Origin: Alphaproteobacteria bacterium
GTDB taxonomy: Bacteria; Pseudomonadota; Alphaproteobacteria; UBA2966
DNA length: 64,000 nt
Assembly (NCBI GenBank): GCA_018654745.1
Contig: JABILA010000116.1
Coordinates: 17,933-81,932 of the forward strand
Reading direction: 5' to 3'
The notes beneath the pieces are model-generated. The model searched no databases. It worked only from the letters and a program-made list of their open reading frames with translations, and had not been told where the DNA came from. Made by a program: the position numbers and the translations under genes. Positions 26,681 through 35,772 of this stretch are shown in pieces. Numbering within the stretch: position 1 is the first letter of the stretch; each line of letters begins with the position of its first letter.

Positions 26681-27304
26681 GTGTGGATATCAAGTTTTGT
26701 TGAAGGGCTGATCATCGGTTTTGCCGTCGCGGCCCCTGTCGGACCTATCGGTATCCTGTGCATCCGCCGGACCCTCAACCACGGCCCCCTCGCCGGATTT
26801 TTGTCAGGTATGGGTGCGGCAACGGCTGACGCAAGTTATGGATTTGTCGCGGCCTTCGGGCTGACGGCGATCTCCGGGTTTCTGCTGGATATGGAAACCT
26901 GGTTGCGCCTCGGTGGTGGCACCTTCCTGATCTGGCTGGGCATCCGTGCCTGGCGATCAAAACCCTCAGAAGATCAGGCTGCCAACACGCGTCGGGGCCT
27001 GGGGTTGTTGTCCGGGTATCTTGCCACAACCGTCCTGACCCTTGCCAACCCGTCGACCATTCTGTCTTTCCTGGCCATCTTCGCAGGCCTCGGTCTGGCC
27101 TCGGAAACCCGCGCCTACGGGGACGCCGCGATCCTCGTCATCGGCGTTTTCATCGGCTCCGCCCTCTGGTGGCTGTTCCTTGCCTTCCTGGCCTCGGTCT
27201 TTCGCCAGAAACTTGGCGGCGAAGGCATGAAATGGATCAACCGATTTTCGGCCTTGCTGCTGGCAGGGTTCGGGGCTGTGATCGTTTTGGGTGTGGGAGC
27301 CTAA
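26681..27304 (+). CDS. LysE family translocator
   Basis: A 207-residue membrane exporter of the LysE/RhtB type with about six transmembrane segments. The N-terminal G-L-I-I-G-F-A-V-A-A-P-V-G-P-I-G-I-L-C-I-R-R matches the family signature. The start is uncertain: GTG 26681 gives M-W-I-S-S-F and fits family length; TTG 26663 or GTG 26669 would overlap the ligase gene. The substrate is probably an amino acid or similar metabolite. The stop TAA overlaps the TAG stop of the convergent cysQ gene within CTAA. Confidence 0.87.
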   Translation: MWISSFVEGLIIGFAVAAPVGPIGILCIRRTLNHGPLAGFLSGMGAATADASYGFVAAFGLTAISGFLLDMETWLRLGGGTFLIWLGIRAWRSKPSEDQAANTRRGLGLLSGYLATTVLTLANPSTILSFLAIFAGLGLASETRAYGDAAILVIGVFIGSALWWLFLAFLASVFRQKLGGEGMKWINRFSALLLAGFGAVIVLGVGA

Positions 27305-28068
27305 CTCTTACCCTTCGCCACAAAAAAACCGTTGGCGAAATCTGGTTTGCCGTAGAGGAATTCTTCGCCTTCGAGGGTGGTCAGGCTGCCACCGGCGGCG
27401 CGTAAGACGCCGTGGGCGGCGGCGGTGTCCCATTCCATGGTGCGGCCGAGGCGGGGGTAGAAGTCGGCTTCGCCTGCGGCGACCAGACAGAATTTCAGGG
27501 AGCTGCCAGCGGATGTTAATTCCTTGACCGTGAATTGGGCCAAATAGTCATCCGTTGCGGCGTCACGATGTGAACGACTGGCGACAACGACCAGGCCGTC
27601 TTCATCCGGGCTGCGGACTTCTATCTTTTCGCGTTTGCCTGACATGTTTTCGCAAAATGCGCCGCTGGTCATGCTGCCAAAAAACAGGCGATCCAGGACC
27701 GGAGCGTAGACCACGCCCAGAACCGGGCGGTGATCTTCGATCAAACCGATATTGACGGTGAATTCCCCATTGCGGCTGACAAATTCCTTTGTGCCGTCCA
27801 GGGGGTCAACCAGCCAGTACGTACCGCCGGAAATATCAGGAATATTACCTGCCGCAACACTTTCTTCGGCAACAACAGGAATGTCTGGTGCCAGGGCTGC
27901 CAGATGCTCCAGAATGATGGCTTCGGCGGCTTCGTCGGCGGCGGTGACGGGACTTTCGTCGCCCTTGGTGCGAACTTCGAAATCACTTTCGTAGATTTCC
28001 ATAATTTTTGCACCGGCTTCGCGAACTGCAAGGCAAAGGCCGTCGGTCAGGTGATCGTAACTGGTCAT
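27301..28068 (-). CDS. cysQ: 3'(2'),5'-bisphosphate nucleotidase
   Basis: CysQ dephosphorylates PAP, the by-product of sulfate assimilation, to AMP. The 255-residue protein has the inositol-monophosphatase fold with metal-site motifs V-V-A-E-E-S, W-L-V-D-P-L-D-G-T-K-E-F (diagnostic of CysQ over SuhB) and M-E-W-D-T-A-A-A-H-G. A conserved D-E-S-P-V-T-A-A-D-E lies near residue 35. It is followed 21 bases on by an SDR gene in the opposite reading order (upstream of it), both on the minus strand, so the SDR and cysQ may form a small operon. Confidence 0.93.
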   Translation of the reverse strand: MTSYDHLTDGLCLAVREAGAKIMEIYESDFEVRTKGDESPVTAADEAAEAIILEHLAALAPDIPVVAEESVAAGNIPDISGGTYWLVDPLDGTKEFVSRNGEFTVNIGLIEDHRPVLGVVYAPVLDRLFFGSMTSGAFCENMSGKREKIEVRSPDEDGLVVVASRSHRDAATDDYLAQFTVKELTSAGSSLKFCLVAAGEADFYPRLGRTMEWDTAAAHGVLRAAGGSLTTLEGEEFLYGKPDFANGFFVAKGKS

Positions 28069-28089
28069 AATGTACTAACTTTCGAGGTT

Positions 28090-28836
28090 CTATCTACCAC
28101 CGGCGACATCAAGGATGGAGCCGTTTACATAAGATGCTTCGTCCGACGTGAGCCAGACAATTGCGTTGGCTATTTCTTCAGGTGAGGCTGCACGCTTCAT
28201 GGGAATGTTGGGTGCTATCGTGGCCATACGATCGGGGGCACCTGCAGCGGCATGAATATCTGTGTCGGTCAGGCCCGGGCGAACGGCGTTGACGCGAATG
28301 CCCTCTGCCCCGACTTCGGCTGCCAGGCCCAGGGTCAAGGTGTCGATACCGCCTTTGCTGGCGGCATAATCGATCCATTCATTGGCACCGCCAATACGGG
28401 CAGCGGCGGATGATACATTGACGATGCTTCCTCCGGGTCCACCATATTTTGTCGATAAACGACGCACGGCTTCGGCACAGCACAAGGCCACGCCGGTTAA
28501 ATTAACATTGATGGTGCGGCGAATGTCGTCGGCAGACTTTTGATCCAGGCGCTTCAGGGAACTGACGATACCGGCATTGTTCACTACAGAAGCCAGTGGT
28601 GGCAGTTCGGTTTCGGCAGTATCGAACAATCGCTTGATGTCTTCTTCGTTTGAAACATCACCTTGCACTGCTACGGCCTGACCACCTGCAGCAACAATAT
28701 CGGCGACGACACTGTCTGCAGCTTCGCGGGCGTTCTGGTAATTGACGCAAACGGCAAAGCCACGGGCTGCCGCCAGACGTGATACAGCCGCACCAATGCC
28801 GCGACTGCCACCGGTTACGATCATACTTTTTTTCAT
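28090..28836 (-). CDS. SDR family oxidoreductase
   Basis: A classical 248-residue short-chain dehydrogenase: cofactor motif T-G-G-S-R-G-I-G near the N-terminus, N-N-A-G-I, catalytic Ser in N-V-S-S-A-A and Y-A-A-S-K with Tyr and Lys intact, then R-V-N-A-V-R-P-G and the C-terminal Y-V-N-G-S-I-L-D-V-A-G-G. FabG- and glucose-dehydrogenase-like members share these features, so the substrate is open. I start at the ATG 28836, where homology begins; an ATG 63 bases earlier adds an unconserved leader. The cysQ gene follows 21 bases downstream. Confidence 0.92.
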   Translation of the reverse strand: MKKSMIVTGGSRGIGAAVSRLAAARGFAVCVNYQNAREAADSVVADIVAAGGQAVAVQGDVSNEEDIKRLFDTAETELPPLASVVNNAGIVSSLKRLDQKSADDIRRTINVNLTGVALCCAEAVRRLSTKYGGPGGSIVNVSSAAARIGGANEWIDYAASKGGIDTLTLGLAAEVGAEGIRVNAVRPGLTDTDIHAAAGAPDRMATIAPNIPMKRAASPEEIANAIVWLTSDEASYVNGSILDVAGGR

Positions 28837-29055
28837 CTTGATACCCGCATTGCTGGGAGGGAATAAAGCCGGGTGTGATTTCTCGCCGGAGTTGACCATT
28901 CCGGCCTCTTCGGGTCAAGTATTCGTGAGGCAAATTGATGCTGCGAACACTGGAATACCTGCAAATCGTGGCATAGTATTACGCTGGTATAAAGTACCGC
29001 ATTGGTCAATGGCGGGATTGTCCTGATTTCAGGCGCCCGGGAAGGTGGTTGTTGA

Positions 29056-29421
29056 ATGGCGAGCATACTTGTTATTGATGATGACAACGATCTTCGCACG
29101 GTTATTTGTGCCATTCTCGAGGATGAAGGTTATCAGGTTAACGAAGCCTGCGATGGCGGCGAAGGCCTGGACCGGTTTCGGGCCAAACCGTCCGATCTGG
29201 TGCTGACCGACCTGATCATGCCCGGCCAGGAAGGTGTTGAAACCATCCTCGAATTACGCAAGGAGTTCCCCGAGGTTCGCATCATTGCCATGTCTGGTGG
29301 CGGACGCAGTGAACCAGGTAGTTTTCTGGGGTTCGCCAACAAGCTCGGGGCCACGGATACGCTGGAAAAACCATTCAGTCGCGACAAGCTTCTGGATACC
29401 ATCGCAAAAGTCCTGAATTAG
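29056..29421 (+). CDS. single-domain response regulator (CheY-like)
   Basis: A 121-residue receiver domain and nothing more. It has the acidic pair D-D-D near residue 8, phosphoacceptor Asp in L-V-L-T-D-L-I-M-P-G (about 53), switch Ser in M-S-G-G, and the conserved Lys in L-E-K-P-F. It ends L-D-T-I-A-K-V-L. A ribosome binding site (GGAAGGTGG) precedes it. With no output domain it probably passes phosphate or regulates by contact, perhaps with the Hpt-containing protein encoded 118 bases downstream. A hairpin overlaps its stop codon. Confidence 0.93.
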   Translation: MASILVIDDDNDLRTVICAILEDEGYQVNEACDGGEGLDRFRAKPSDLVLTDLIMPGQEGVETILELRKEFPEVRIIAMSGGGRSEPGSFLGFANKLGATDTLEKPFSRDKLLDTIAKVLN

Positions 29422-29430
29422 GACTTTTAC
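29406..29430 (+). terminator. short hairpin overlapping the receiver-gene stop
   Basis: AAAAGTCCT (29406-29414) pairs perfectly with AGGACTTTT (29420-29428) across a 5-base loop, with the last T-run inside the stem. The stem contains the stop codon of the receiver gene. It is AU-flanked and modest in strength, so it may end the short transcript or attenuate read-through to the GGDEF gene. Confidence 0.5.
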
Positions 29431-29538
29431 CGCCAAAATATTGGTTTTACTCAAAAATTTTTGAACGCAAAAGTTGACCTCTGGCTTTCGCCAACCAATT
29501 ATATTGCAGGCGCAATACGCGAGGGGCTGATTTTAACC

Positions 29539-31179
29539 ATGACCGAGCTGACACTCGAGCAAAAATTACAGGCAATGCGGGACAAGTTCCGCGAAAGCCT
29601 TGGCGGACGGATTGTTGAAATCGACGCGGCCTGGAAAGCAGCCTGTGAAGGCGACGAAGAGGCCCGTGTTACCCTGCACAGGCTGGCCCACAGTCTGGCC
29701 GGTTCCGGTGCGACTTTCGGCCTCGACAAGGTCAGTGAAGTTTCGAAAGGTCTTGAAAGGGCGGTTGAGGCAGTCAGTTCAGGAATTGATATCGCCAGTA
29801 GTGGCGCCGTCACTGCGCGACTGGCCCAGGTTCGCCAGGTCGTCACTGAAGCCGCCTATGATGATAGCAGGGTCGCCGAAGAAACCAGTCTGACAATCGC
29901 CTCCCGCTCCGTCGATAATCGCCGACTTGTTTATGTCGCGGAAGACGCCCGTGCAGAACCCGACAATCTCGCAGAGCAGATCGGCCATTTCGGCTATGAT
30001 GTTGAGCGATTTTTCACCCCGGAAGAACTGTTCAAGGGTGTTGAGCGGCAAATTCCCATTGCGATCGTCACGGATGTTGTTTTCGAAAGCGGCATTCATG
30101 CCGGGATTGATGTCGTTGAAAGAATTACCGAGGAAATCAGCAACGACATCCCTGTGTTCTTTATCTCGACACTGGATGATATCGCGGCACGCTTGCGGGC
30201 TGTCCGGGCAGGGGGGCTTGCCTTTCTGAACAAACCCGTCGACGTCAGCGTCTTTGTTGACCGCCTGGATGCCTTGTCTTCGATTGAACCACCTGAGCCT
30301 TTCCGGGTTCTGGTTGTTGATGATGAAGAAGCAATGACCGAATATTATCGCACCATCCTGGAAGCCGTTGGCATGAAAGTGGTGGCGGTCAATGATCCCA
30401 TGATGGTCATGGATGCCCTGGTTTCCTTCTTGCCTGAAATTGTCATTATGGATCTTTATATGCCGTCCTGCAGTGGGTATGAGATGGCCCAGGTGATCCG
30501 TCAGCAGGAAGCTTTTATCAGTTTGCCGATTGTCTATCTGTCGTCGGAAGGCGACAAGGGACGTCAGCTGGAGGCCATGAGCGCCGGTGGCGATGACTTC
30601 CTGGCAAAGCCTATCGTGCCGGACCATTTGACTGGTGCAGTGACCAACCGTGTGCGGCGCTGGCGTGTCTTGCGATCCTTCATGGTTCGGGACAGCCTGA
30701 CCGGTTTATATAATCACACCAAGACCAAGGAAATGCTGGATATCGAAATGGCTCGTGCCCGGCGCCAGGGATCGGGCTTGTTTTTTGCCATTGTGGATAT
30801 CGACAAATTCAAACTGGTCAACGACACCTACGGACACCCCACCGGTGACCGTGTGATCAAAAGCCTCTCGCGCCTGTTGCAACAACGTCTGCGCAAGGTT
30901 GATATCGTTGGTCGCGTGGGTGGCGAGGAGTTTGCCGTTATCCTGATCGATACCGATGTTGAAAATGCCGAACGCATTTTAAATGAGCTGCGAGAACACT
31001 TTGCCGCAGTTGTTCATCATTCCGGCGAAACTGAATTCCAGTGCGCGTTTAGCTGTGGTGTGGCTAATTTTGAAGACTATGAGACAGCACAGGATCTGAA
31101 TGAAGCAGCTGACCGGGCGCTTTATGCCGCCAAAAATGCAGGCCGGAACCAGGTCGTGCTGGCGCGCACAGATAAATAG
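29539..31179 (+). CDS. Hpt-REC-REC-GGDEF diguanylate cyclase (PleD-like)
   Basis: A 546-residue soluble protein. Domains in order: an Hpt-like helix bundle (about 1-110) with His51 in L-A-H-S-L-A-G-S-G; a first receiver (about 130-246) with Asp179 in V-T-D-V-V-F; a second receiver (about 255-375) with D-D-E, Asp305 in I-M-D-L-Y-M-P and Lys in L-A-K-P; and a GGDEF domain (about 380-540) with G-G-E-E-F at 461-465. An inhibitory I-site R-K-V-D lies five residues before it, so c-di-GMP synthesis with product inhibition is expected. ATG 29539 is the likely start; a TTG 78 bases earlier is less likely. The last nine codons and stop are duplicated in tandem behind the gene. Confidence 0.92.
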   Translation: MTELTLEQKLQAMRDKFRESLGGRIVEIDAAWKAACEGDEEARVTLHRLAHSLAGSGATFGLDKVSEVSKGLERAVEAVSSGIDIASSGAVTARLAQVRQVVTEAAYDDSRVAEETSLTIASRSVDNRRLVYVAEDARAEPDNLAEQIGHFGYDVERFFTPEELFKGVERQIPIAIVTDVVFESGIHAGIDVVERITEEISNDIPVFFISTLDDIAARLRAVRAGGLAFLNKPVDVSVFVDRLDALSSIEPPEPFRVLVVDDEEAMTEYYRTILEAVGMKVVAVNDPMMVMDALVSFLPEIVIMDLYMPSCSGYEMAQVIRQQEAFISLPIVYLSSEGDKGRQLEAMSAGGDDFLAKPIVPDHLTGAVTNRVRRWRVLRSFMVRDSLTGLYNHTKTKEMLDIEMARARRQGSGLFFAIVDIDKFKLVNDTYGHPTGDRVIKSLSRLLQQRLRKVDIVGRVGGEEFAVILIDTDVENAERILNELREHFAAVVHHSGETEFQCAFSCGVANFEDYETAQDLNEAADRALYAAKNAGRNQVVLARTDK

Positions 31180-31206
31180 GTCGTGCTGGCGCGCACAGAT
31201 AAATAG
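31151..31206 (+). repeat. 27-bp tandem duplication across the GGDEF-gene stop
   Basis: The 27-base unit from 31153 to 31179, which encodes the last eight residues and the stop, is repeated exactly at 31180-31206, with two extra matching bases at the left edge. The copies are identical, which points to a recent slippage or unequal exchange. The second copy is untranslated because the first stop comes before it. Confidence 0.95.
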
Positions 31207-31353
31207 GCAGACAGCGGCGGCGATAAATCAGCCGCTCAAAAGTTGCGTAAGAAACATTCTTTTAAATACTTTTTGGCAAATGCTTTTTGGAATTGTTGTC
31301 ATTAAGGTCTAGACTGCCTGACCGGAACAGCGGACATCATCAGGGGGTAGGGG

Positions 31354-32556
31354 ATGTTGGAATTTTATTCAGGCCTGAGCACAGCTGTTAACAGCAAGCA
31401 GGCCGCAAGCGAATGTATCGAACTGGCTTTGGGGGATGACAACCAGGACTGCGATTTGCTTGTGATCCATTCGACTGTTGGTCACAACTTTCCTCAGGCG
31501 CTGGCGGCAGCCCGGGCCGCCTGCCCGAGTGCGCAAATCGTAGGCTGCAGCGGGGCCGGTGTCATCGGTCGGGGAAGCGTTAGTGAAAACATGCGGGCCA
31601 TGGCAGTTATGGCTGCCAGAGGATCGGAACTGGCTGTTGCGTCAGCTGACGGTTTGAGCGCTGGTACATCTAGGACCGTCGCTGCAAAAGCCGCTGAGGA
31701 ATTGAAAGCGGCCAACAACGACATCTCGATTATCTATTGCCTGACGACCGGGCTGGATGTGCGTGGGGATGAAGTCATCGCCGGGATCGAAAGTGTTTTT
31801 GGACCCGACATTCCGATTATTGGTGCCACTGCTGCAGACAACGGCAAGGCCAAAAAGACTTTTCAGTTCCACAACGACAAGGTCATGGAAAATGGCATTG
31901 TGCTGGTTGGCTTCGCAGACCCTTCACTGGAACTGGTCATGGGCATTCATCATGGATCGGTGCCGCTGGCAGGTATGACAATGGAAGTCACCAAATCGGA
32001 CGGTAATCAGATTTTGGAACTGGATGGTAAACCCTCCTGGCCAACCCTGATGAGCAAGGTTGGCTTGCCCATTGAAACGCCACCGGCTGAATGTATGGGT
32101 ATATCGGGTCTCGGCATTGATCTGGTCTCGCCAGAGCAAAAAGCCTATGACAATCCCCAGGTTCTGCGTGCCACATTTGAAGTCAGTGACGACAATCAGA
32201 CATTTTCCTGGCCGACAAGTTGCCCCGAAGGCAGCAAGGTTGTGTTGATGCAGCGGGACGAAGACCTGATCTTTGACGGCGTTGACCGCATGACTACACG
32301 CATGAACGAAGCCTACAAGGAACGCAAACCGGAAGCTGTTTTCCATGCTGACTGCATGGCGCGTGGACGCCTGACATTTGACCGGGTGCTGAAAGACGAG
32401 ATCATGGCAAAAATCCAGCATCCGATTTGTGGGGATACGGAAGTTCCGTGGCTGGGCGTTTACGGGTACAGCGAATATGCACCTGTTGCCGGGCGCAATG
32501 AATTTCACAGTTTCACCACATCGGTATTTTCACTGGTGCGTAAAGAAGGCGCATAG
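31354..32556 (+). CDS. FIST-domain sensory protein
   Basis: A 400-residue protein with FIST N (about 30-230) and FIST C (about 240-385) domains. Recognisable parts are V-I-G-C-S-G-A-G-V-I near residue 68, G-A-T-A-A-D in the middle and the C-terminal C-M-A-R-G-R-L and G-V-Y-G-Y-S-E-Y-A-P. FIST proteins are predicted to bind small ligands such as amino acids and to work with signalling partners. It has no signal peptide or membrane segment, so the ligand is sensed in the cytoplasm. A strong GGGGTAGGGG precedes the ATG. The nucleotide-cyclase gene follows after 18 bases, which makes an operon and a FIST-cyclase pair likely. Confidence 0.9.
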   Translation: MLEFYSGLSTAVNSKQAASECIELALGDDNQDCDLLVIHSTVGHNFPQALAAARAACPSAQIVGCSGAGVIGRGSVSENMRAMAVMAARGSELAVASADGLSAGTSRTVAAKAAEELKAANNDISIIYCLTTGLDVRGDEVIAGIESVFGPDIPIIGATAADNGKAKKTFQFHNDKVMENGIVLVGFADPSLELVMGIHHGSVPLAGMTMEVTKSDGNQILELDGKPSWPTLMSKVGLPIETPPAECMGISGLGIDLVSPEQKAYDNPQVLRATFEVSDDNQTFSWPTSCPEGSKVVLMQRDEDLIFDGVDRMTTRMNEAYKERKPEAVFHADCMARGRLTFDRVLKDEIMAKIQHPICGDTEVPWLGVYGYSEYAPVAGRNEFHSFTTSVFSLVRKEGA

Positions 32557-32574
32557 GATATTGCCTCAAACGGT

Positions 32575-34080
32575 ATGACTGAAGCGGAAAACAAGCGTAG
32601 TTACGAGGAGTTGCAGGCGATATGTGAACGGCTGGAGGCCGAAGGTGGCCGCCATCTGGTCATTCAACGTGACCTCAGCCGGACCAAGGATCGGCTGGAC
32701 CGCGAGTTGATGCGCTTCAAGGCGATCCAGAAGTTCATCGCCGATGGACTTGAAGTTTCAACGGTTGCCGAATTCAACACCCTGACACTTGAATCCATTA
32801 TCGAAGCGTTTGAATTTGAAGTGGCACTTGTCCTGCGCACAACCAATGATCCCGAAAGCCTGGTCGCCGTTGGCGAGTTTGGTTTCGACGACCCACCAGC
32901 CCTGTTGCCGTTTTCGCCTGACTGGATTGACCTGGACGACACCCGTATTTTTGATGCGGCGGACCCGTTGCTGGAAAACTGGCGGGAATTGCAGTTGGCC
33001 CAGGCAATCGTCTGCCCCCTGACCGACAAATCCGGTCATTTTAACGGTGCCATTCTGGCAGGTGTCACCGTTGAAAGTGCAGATTTTTTTGAACCTATTT
33101 CCGAGGAACACAAATCAGCCTTTTCTGTTCTGGTGCGTCAGGCCAGTGCGCTGTGGACCAATCGGGAATTGAATGAAGACATCAAGTCTCACAACGAACG
33201 CCTGGTCGACCTGACCAGCTCCTACAGCCGATTTGTGCCCTTTCAGTTTCTGGAGCTTCTGAACCGCGAAAGCATCGAGGAAATTGGCGCAGGCGATGCT
33301 GCCGGTCTGGAAATGAATGTGTTGTTCGCCGATATTCGCGGCTTCACGACCATGTCGGAAAAACTTGGTCCGCAAGGGGCCTTCGCCATGCTCAATGAAT
33401 TCCTGTCGGCAGTGGAACCGGCCATCGAACAGGAAAATGGTTTCGTAAACCAGTATCAGGGTGATGCCATTATGGCGCTGTTTCCAGGCGAAGCCGATGC
33501 CGCCTTGCGCTGTGCCGTTGCCATGCTGAAAGAAACCCAGGGGCTGAATGTGCGTCGCAAAAGCCGGGGAGAAGACGAAATCCGCTTTGGCCTTGGCATT
33601 ACCAGTGGCCCCTTGATGTTGGGGGCTATCGGCGGTGGGCAGCGACTGGAATCAAATGTGGTCGGGGACACCGCGAACCTGTCGGCACGTACCGAAAGCA
33701 TGACCAAACTGTTCGGGGCACAAATTCTGTTTACCAGCCACACCATGGAACGTTTGCAGGATCCCGGGAAATTCGAAATTCGCGAACTGGATCAGGTTAT
33801 TGTGGTTGGTCGGGAAACAGCGGTTACAGTTTACGAACTGATGGATATGAATGATCCAGACCTCAAGGCCCAGAAACAACAAATCCAGTCACAGTTTGAA
33901 AAAGGCCTTGAACATTACCGGGCCGGCGAATTCCTGCCAGCCTGTAAACGCTTTGAAGCCTGCGTTGCCATGGCCCCTGACGACCAGGCGGCAGCACTTT
34001 ATATTGAACGCTGTCGCGGCCATGTGGAAAATCCACCATCCGGGGACTGGACCGGCTTAACAGTAATGGGACAGAAGTAG
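32575..34080 (+). CDS. class III adenylate/guanylate cyclase with GAF-like and TPR-like parts
   Basis: A 501-residue cytoplasmic cyclase. Residues 1-50 form a charged coiled coil, 55-195 a GAF-like domain, and 240-395 the cyclase homology domain. The two metal Asps are D253 (F-A-D-I-R-G-F-T) and D297 (Y-Q-G-D-A-I-M); transition-state Asn368 and Arg372 lie in A-N-L-S-A-R, and Thr366 sits at the purine-specifying position, so activity (probably cAMP) is expected. A short C-terminal TPR-like part (about 415-480) follows. The gene lies 18 bases behind the FIST gene. Its first 21 bases nearly equal those of the rhodanese gene. Convergent acyl-CoA ligase gene ends 25 bases beyond. Confidence 0.9.
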   Translation: MTEAENKRSYEELQAICERLEAEGGRHLVIQRDLSRTKDRLDRELMRFKAIQKFIADGLEVSTVAEFNTLTLESIIEAFEFEVALVLRTTNDPESLVAVGEFGFDDPPALLPFSPDWIDLDDTRIFDAADPLLENWRELQLAQAIVCPLTDKSGHFNGAILAGVTVESADFFEPISEEHKSAFSVLVRQASALWTNRELNEDIKSHNERLVDLTSSYSRFVPFQFLELLNRESIEEIGAGDAAGLEMNVLFADIRGFTTMSEKLGPQGAFAMLNEFLSAVEPAIEQENGFVNQYQGDAIMALFPGEADAALRCAVAMLKETQGLNVRRKSRGEDEIRFGLGITSGPLMLGAIGGGQRLESNVVGDTANLSARTESMTKLFGAQILFTSHTMERLQDPGKFEIRELDQVIVVGRETAVTVYELMDMNDPDLKAQKQQIQSQFEKGLEHYRAGEFLPACKRFEACVAMAPDDQAAALYIERCRGHVENPPSGDWTGLTVMGQK

Positions 34081-34105
34081 GAACCTGAGGGCCTTTATTG
34101 CCCGT

Positions 34106-35683
34106 TCAGATATACATATCCCGCAGCACATTTTTCTGGATTTTACCGATGGCGGTTTTTGGCAAGTCGTCGACGACTTTCAGAACCCGTGGCAATTTAA
34201 AACGCGCGAGGTTGGCTTCGCAGAATGTCATAAGTTCTTCGTTGTCGACTTTGGCACCATTGCGCAAACAAATATGGGCGGCAATGACTTCGCCCCAGGT
34301 ATCATCCGGGACACCAAACACAGCGCATTCCGCCACAGCCGGATGTTTGTGCAGGACATTTTCAATTTCCCTCGGGTAGATGTTTTCACCACCGGAAATC
34401 ACCATATCCTTGGCCCGGTCGACCAACCTGATATATCCATCTTCATCCATGACCCCGACATCACCGGTGCAGCCCCAGCCGTTTTTGAACCAGGCTTCGG
34501 TTTGTTCCGGGTCGTTATAATAGCCCTTCATATTGTGGTCGCCGCGACTGGCGATTTCGCCGACTTCACCGGGGGGCAGGGGCTGGCCATCGGCGGAGAG
34601 GATCGCAACTTCGATACCTCTGGGGGCGCGCCCCAGGGTCGCAACCTGGTCGGGGGCAAGATCAGCCCGGAACATCGACAAGGGGCAGGTTTCGGTCTGG
34701 CCGTAATTGTTGGCCAGCTCCAGGCCTGGAAAACGCTCAAGCAATTCAGCCAGCAAAGCCGGGGGCATGGCTGATCCGCCATAGGCAATTTTCTTCAGGT
34801 TACGAAAAACAGCTTCATCAAAATCGGGATCGTTCAGCAGCATGACAATCTGTGTCGGCACCAGAAACGCCGCCGTGATCTGGTGTTCGCGGACAGCATC
34901 CAGAAAAGCACCGGCGCTCCATTTCGGGATCAATACAGCCGTCGCACCCTGCAAAACAACGGGCTGATACCATACAAACAAACCGGCGGAATGAAACAGG
35001 GGGGTGGTTATGGCAGCGATATCGCTTTCCAGCACATTTTGCTCGTCCGCACCAACAAAGCTTGAAATCAGACGTGCCCGGTGGTCGACGATGGCCCCCT
35101 TGGGAAATCCGGTCGTGCCACCTGTGAAAGTAATGGCGTAAAGATCAGACCCGACGATCTCAACGGGCGGGGTATCCGCTGACGACTGATCCAGCATTTC
35201 TGCAAAAGTGGTATAGCCGCTGGGGCATGCCATTTCGCCCAGGATGTCTTCTATGACGATCAGGTGCTTTACATCGGGGCATTCAGCTAGGGCTTCTTCA
35301 GCGATCTCAAGGAACGCTGCTTCGACGATCAGCACTTCGCTGTCTGATTTATTCAATACAAATGTCAGTTCACTGGCTATATAGCGGGTGGAAGCATGCA
35401 CAAGGACATAGCCGGTACGTGCCGCGCCAAAATACGTCAGGGTATAGGCCGGTACATTGCGGGCCATGATCGCAACCTTGGCACCCTTATTCAGACCCAG
35501 GGCCAGCAAGGCATTGGCACACCTGTTGGCATCCGCATCTATTTGCGCAAATGTCAGGCTTTCCGATCCACAAATCAGCCCGGTCTTGTCTGGCAGACGC
35601 GCAGCTGTGCGCGCCAGTACATCACCGGTTACCCGGATATCCGGCCAGTCAGGGGCAGCTTGATTTTCAGCTTCATGTTCCAC
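34106..35683 (-). CDS. acyl-CoA synthetase (class I adenylate-forming enzyme)
   Basis: A 525-residue AMP-dependent ligase. It shows F-T-G-G-T-T-G-F-P-K-G-A (usually T-S-G-T-T-G; the first Ser is Gly here), N-N-Y-G-Q-T-E-T-C-P, W-x-x-T-G-D-V-G, D-R-A-K-D-M-V-I-S-G-G-E-N-I-Y-P-R-E and the catalytic Lys in T-A-I-G-K-I-Q-K-N. The S-G-G-E-N-I-Y-P-R-E-I-E-N hinge is typical of fatty or medium-chain acyl-CoA ligases. On the same strand upstream lie an MFS transporter, an acyl-CoA dehydrogenase and an enoyl-CoA hydratase, so it may feed a beta-oxidation-like route; the gaps (89 and 161 bases) leave the operon uncertain. Confidence 0.93.
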   Translation of the reverse strand: MEHEAENQAAPDWPDIRVTGDVLARTAARLPDKTGLICGSESLTFAQIDADANRCANALLALGLNKGAKVAIMARNVPAYTLTYFGAARTGYVLVHASTRYIASELTFVLNKSDSEVLIVEAAFLEIAEEALAECPDVKHLIVIEDILGEMACPSGYTTFAEMLDQSSADTPPVEIVGSDLYAITFTGGTTGFPKGAIVDHRARLISSFVGADEQNVLESDIAAITTPLFHSAGLFVWYQPVVLQGATAVLIPKWSAGAFLDAVREHQITAAFLVPTQIVMLLNDPDFDEAVFRNLKKIAYGGSAMPPALLAELLERFPGLELANNYGQTETCPLSMFRADLAPDQVATLGRAPRGIEVAILSADGQPLPPGEVGEIASRGDHNMKGYYNDPEQTEAWFKNGWGCTGDVGVMDEDGYIRLVDRAKDMVISGGENIYPREIENVLHKHPAVAECAVFGVPDDTWGEVIAAHICLRNGAKVDNEELMTFCEANLARFKLPRVLKVVDDLPKTAIGKIQKNVLRDMYI

Positions 35684-35772
35684 GGGACGAATGATGGTCG
35701 AAAGACCACATTGTTTGCAAGCCCTATTGTTGGGTAATCCAACAATTTATCATTCAGTAGCTCGTTTGCCTG

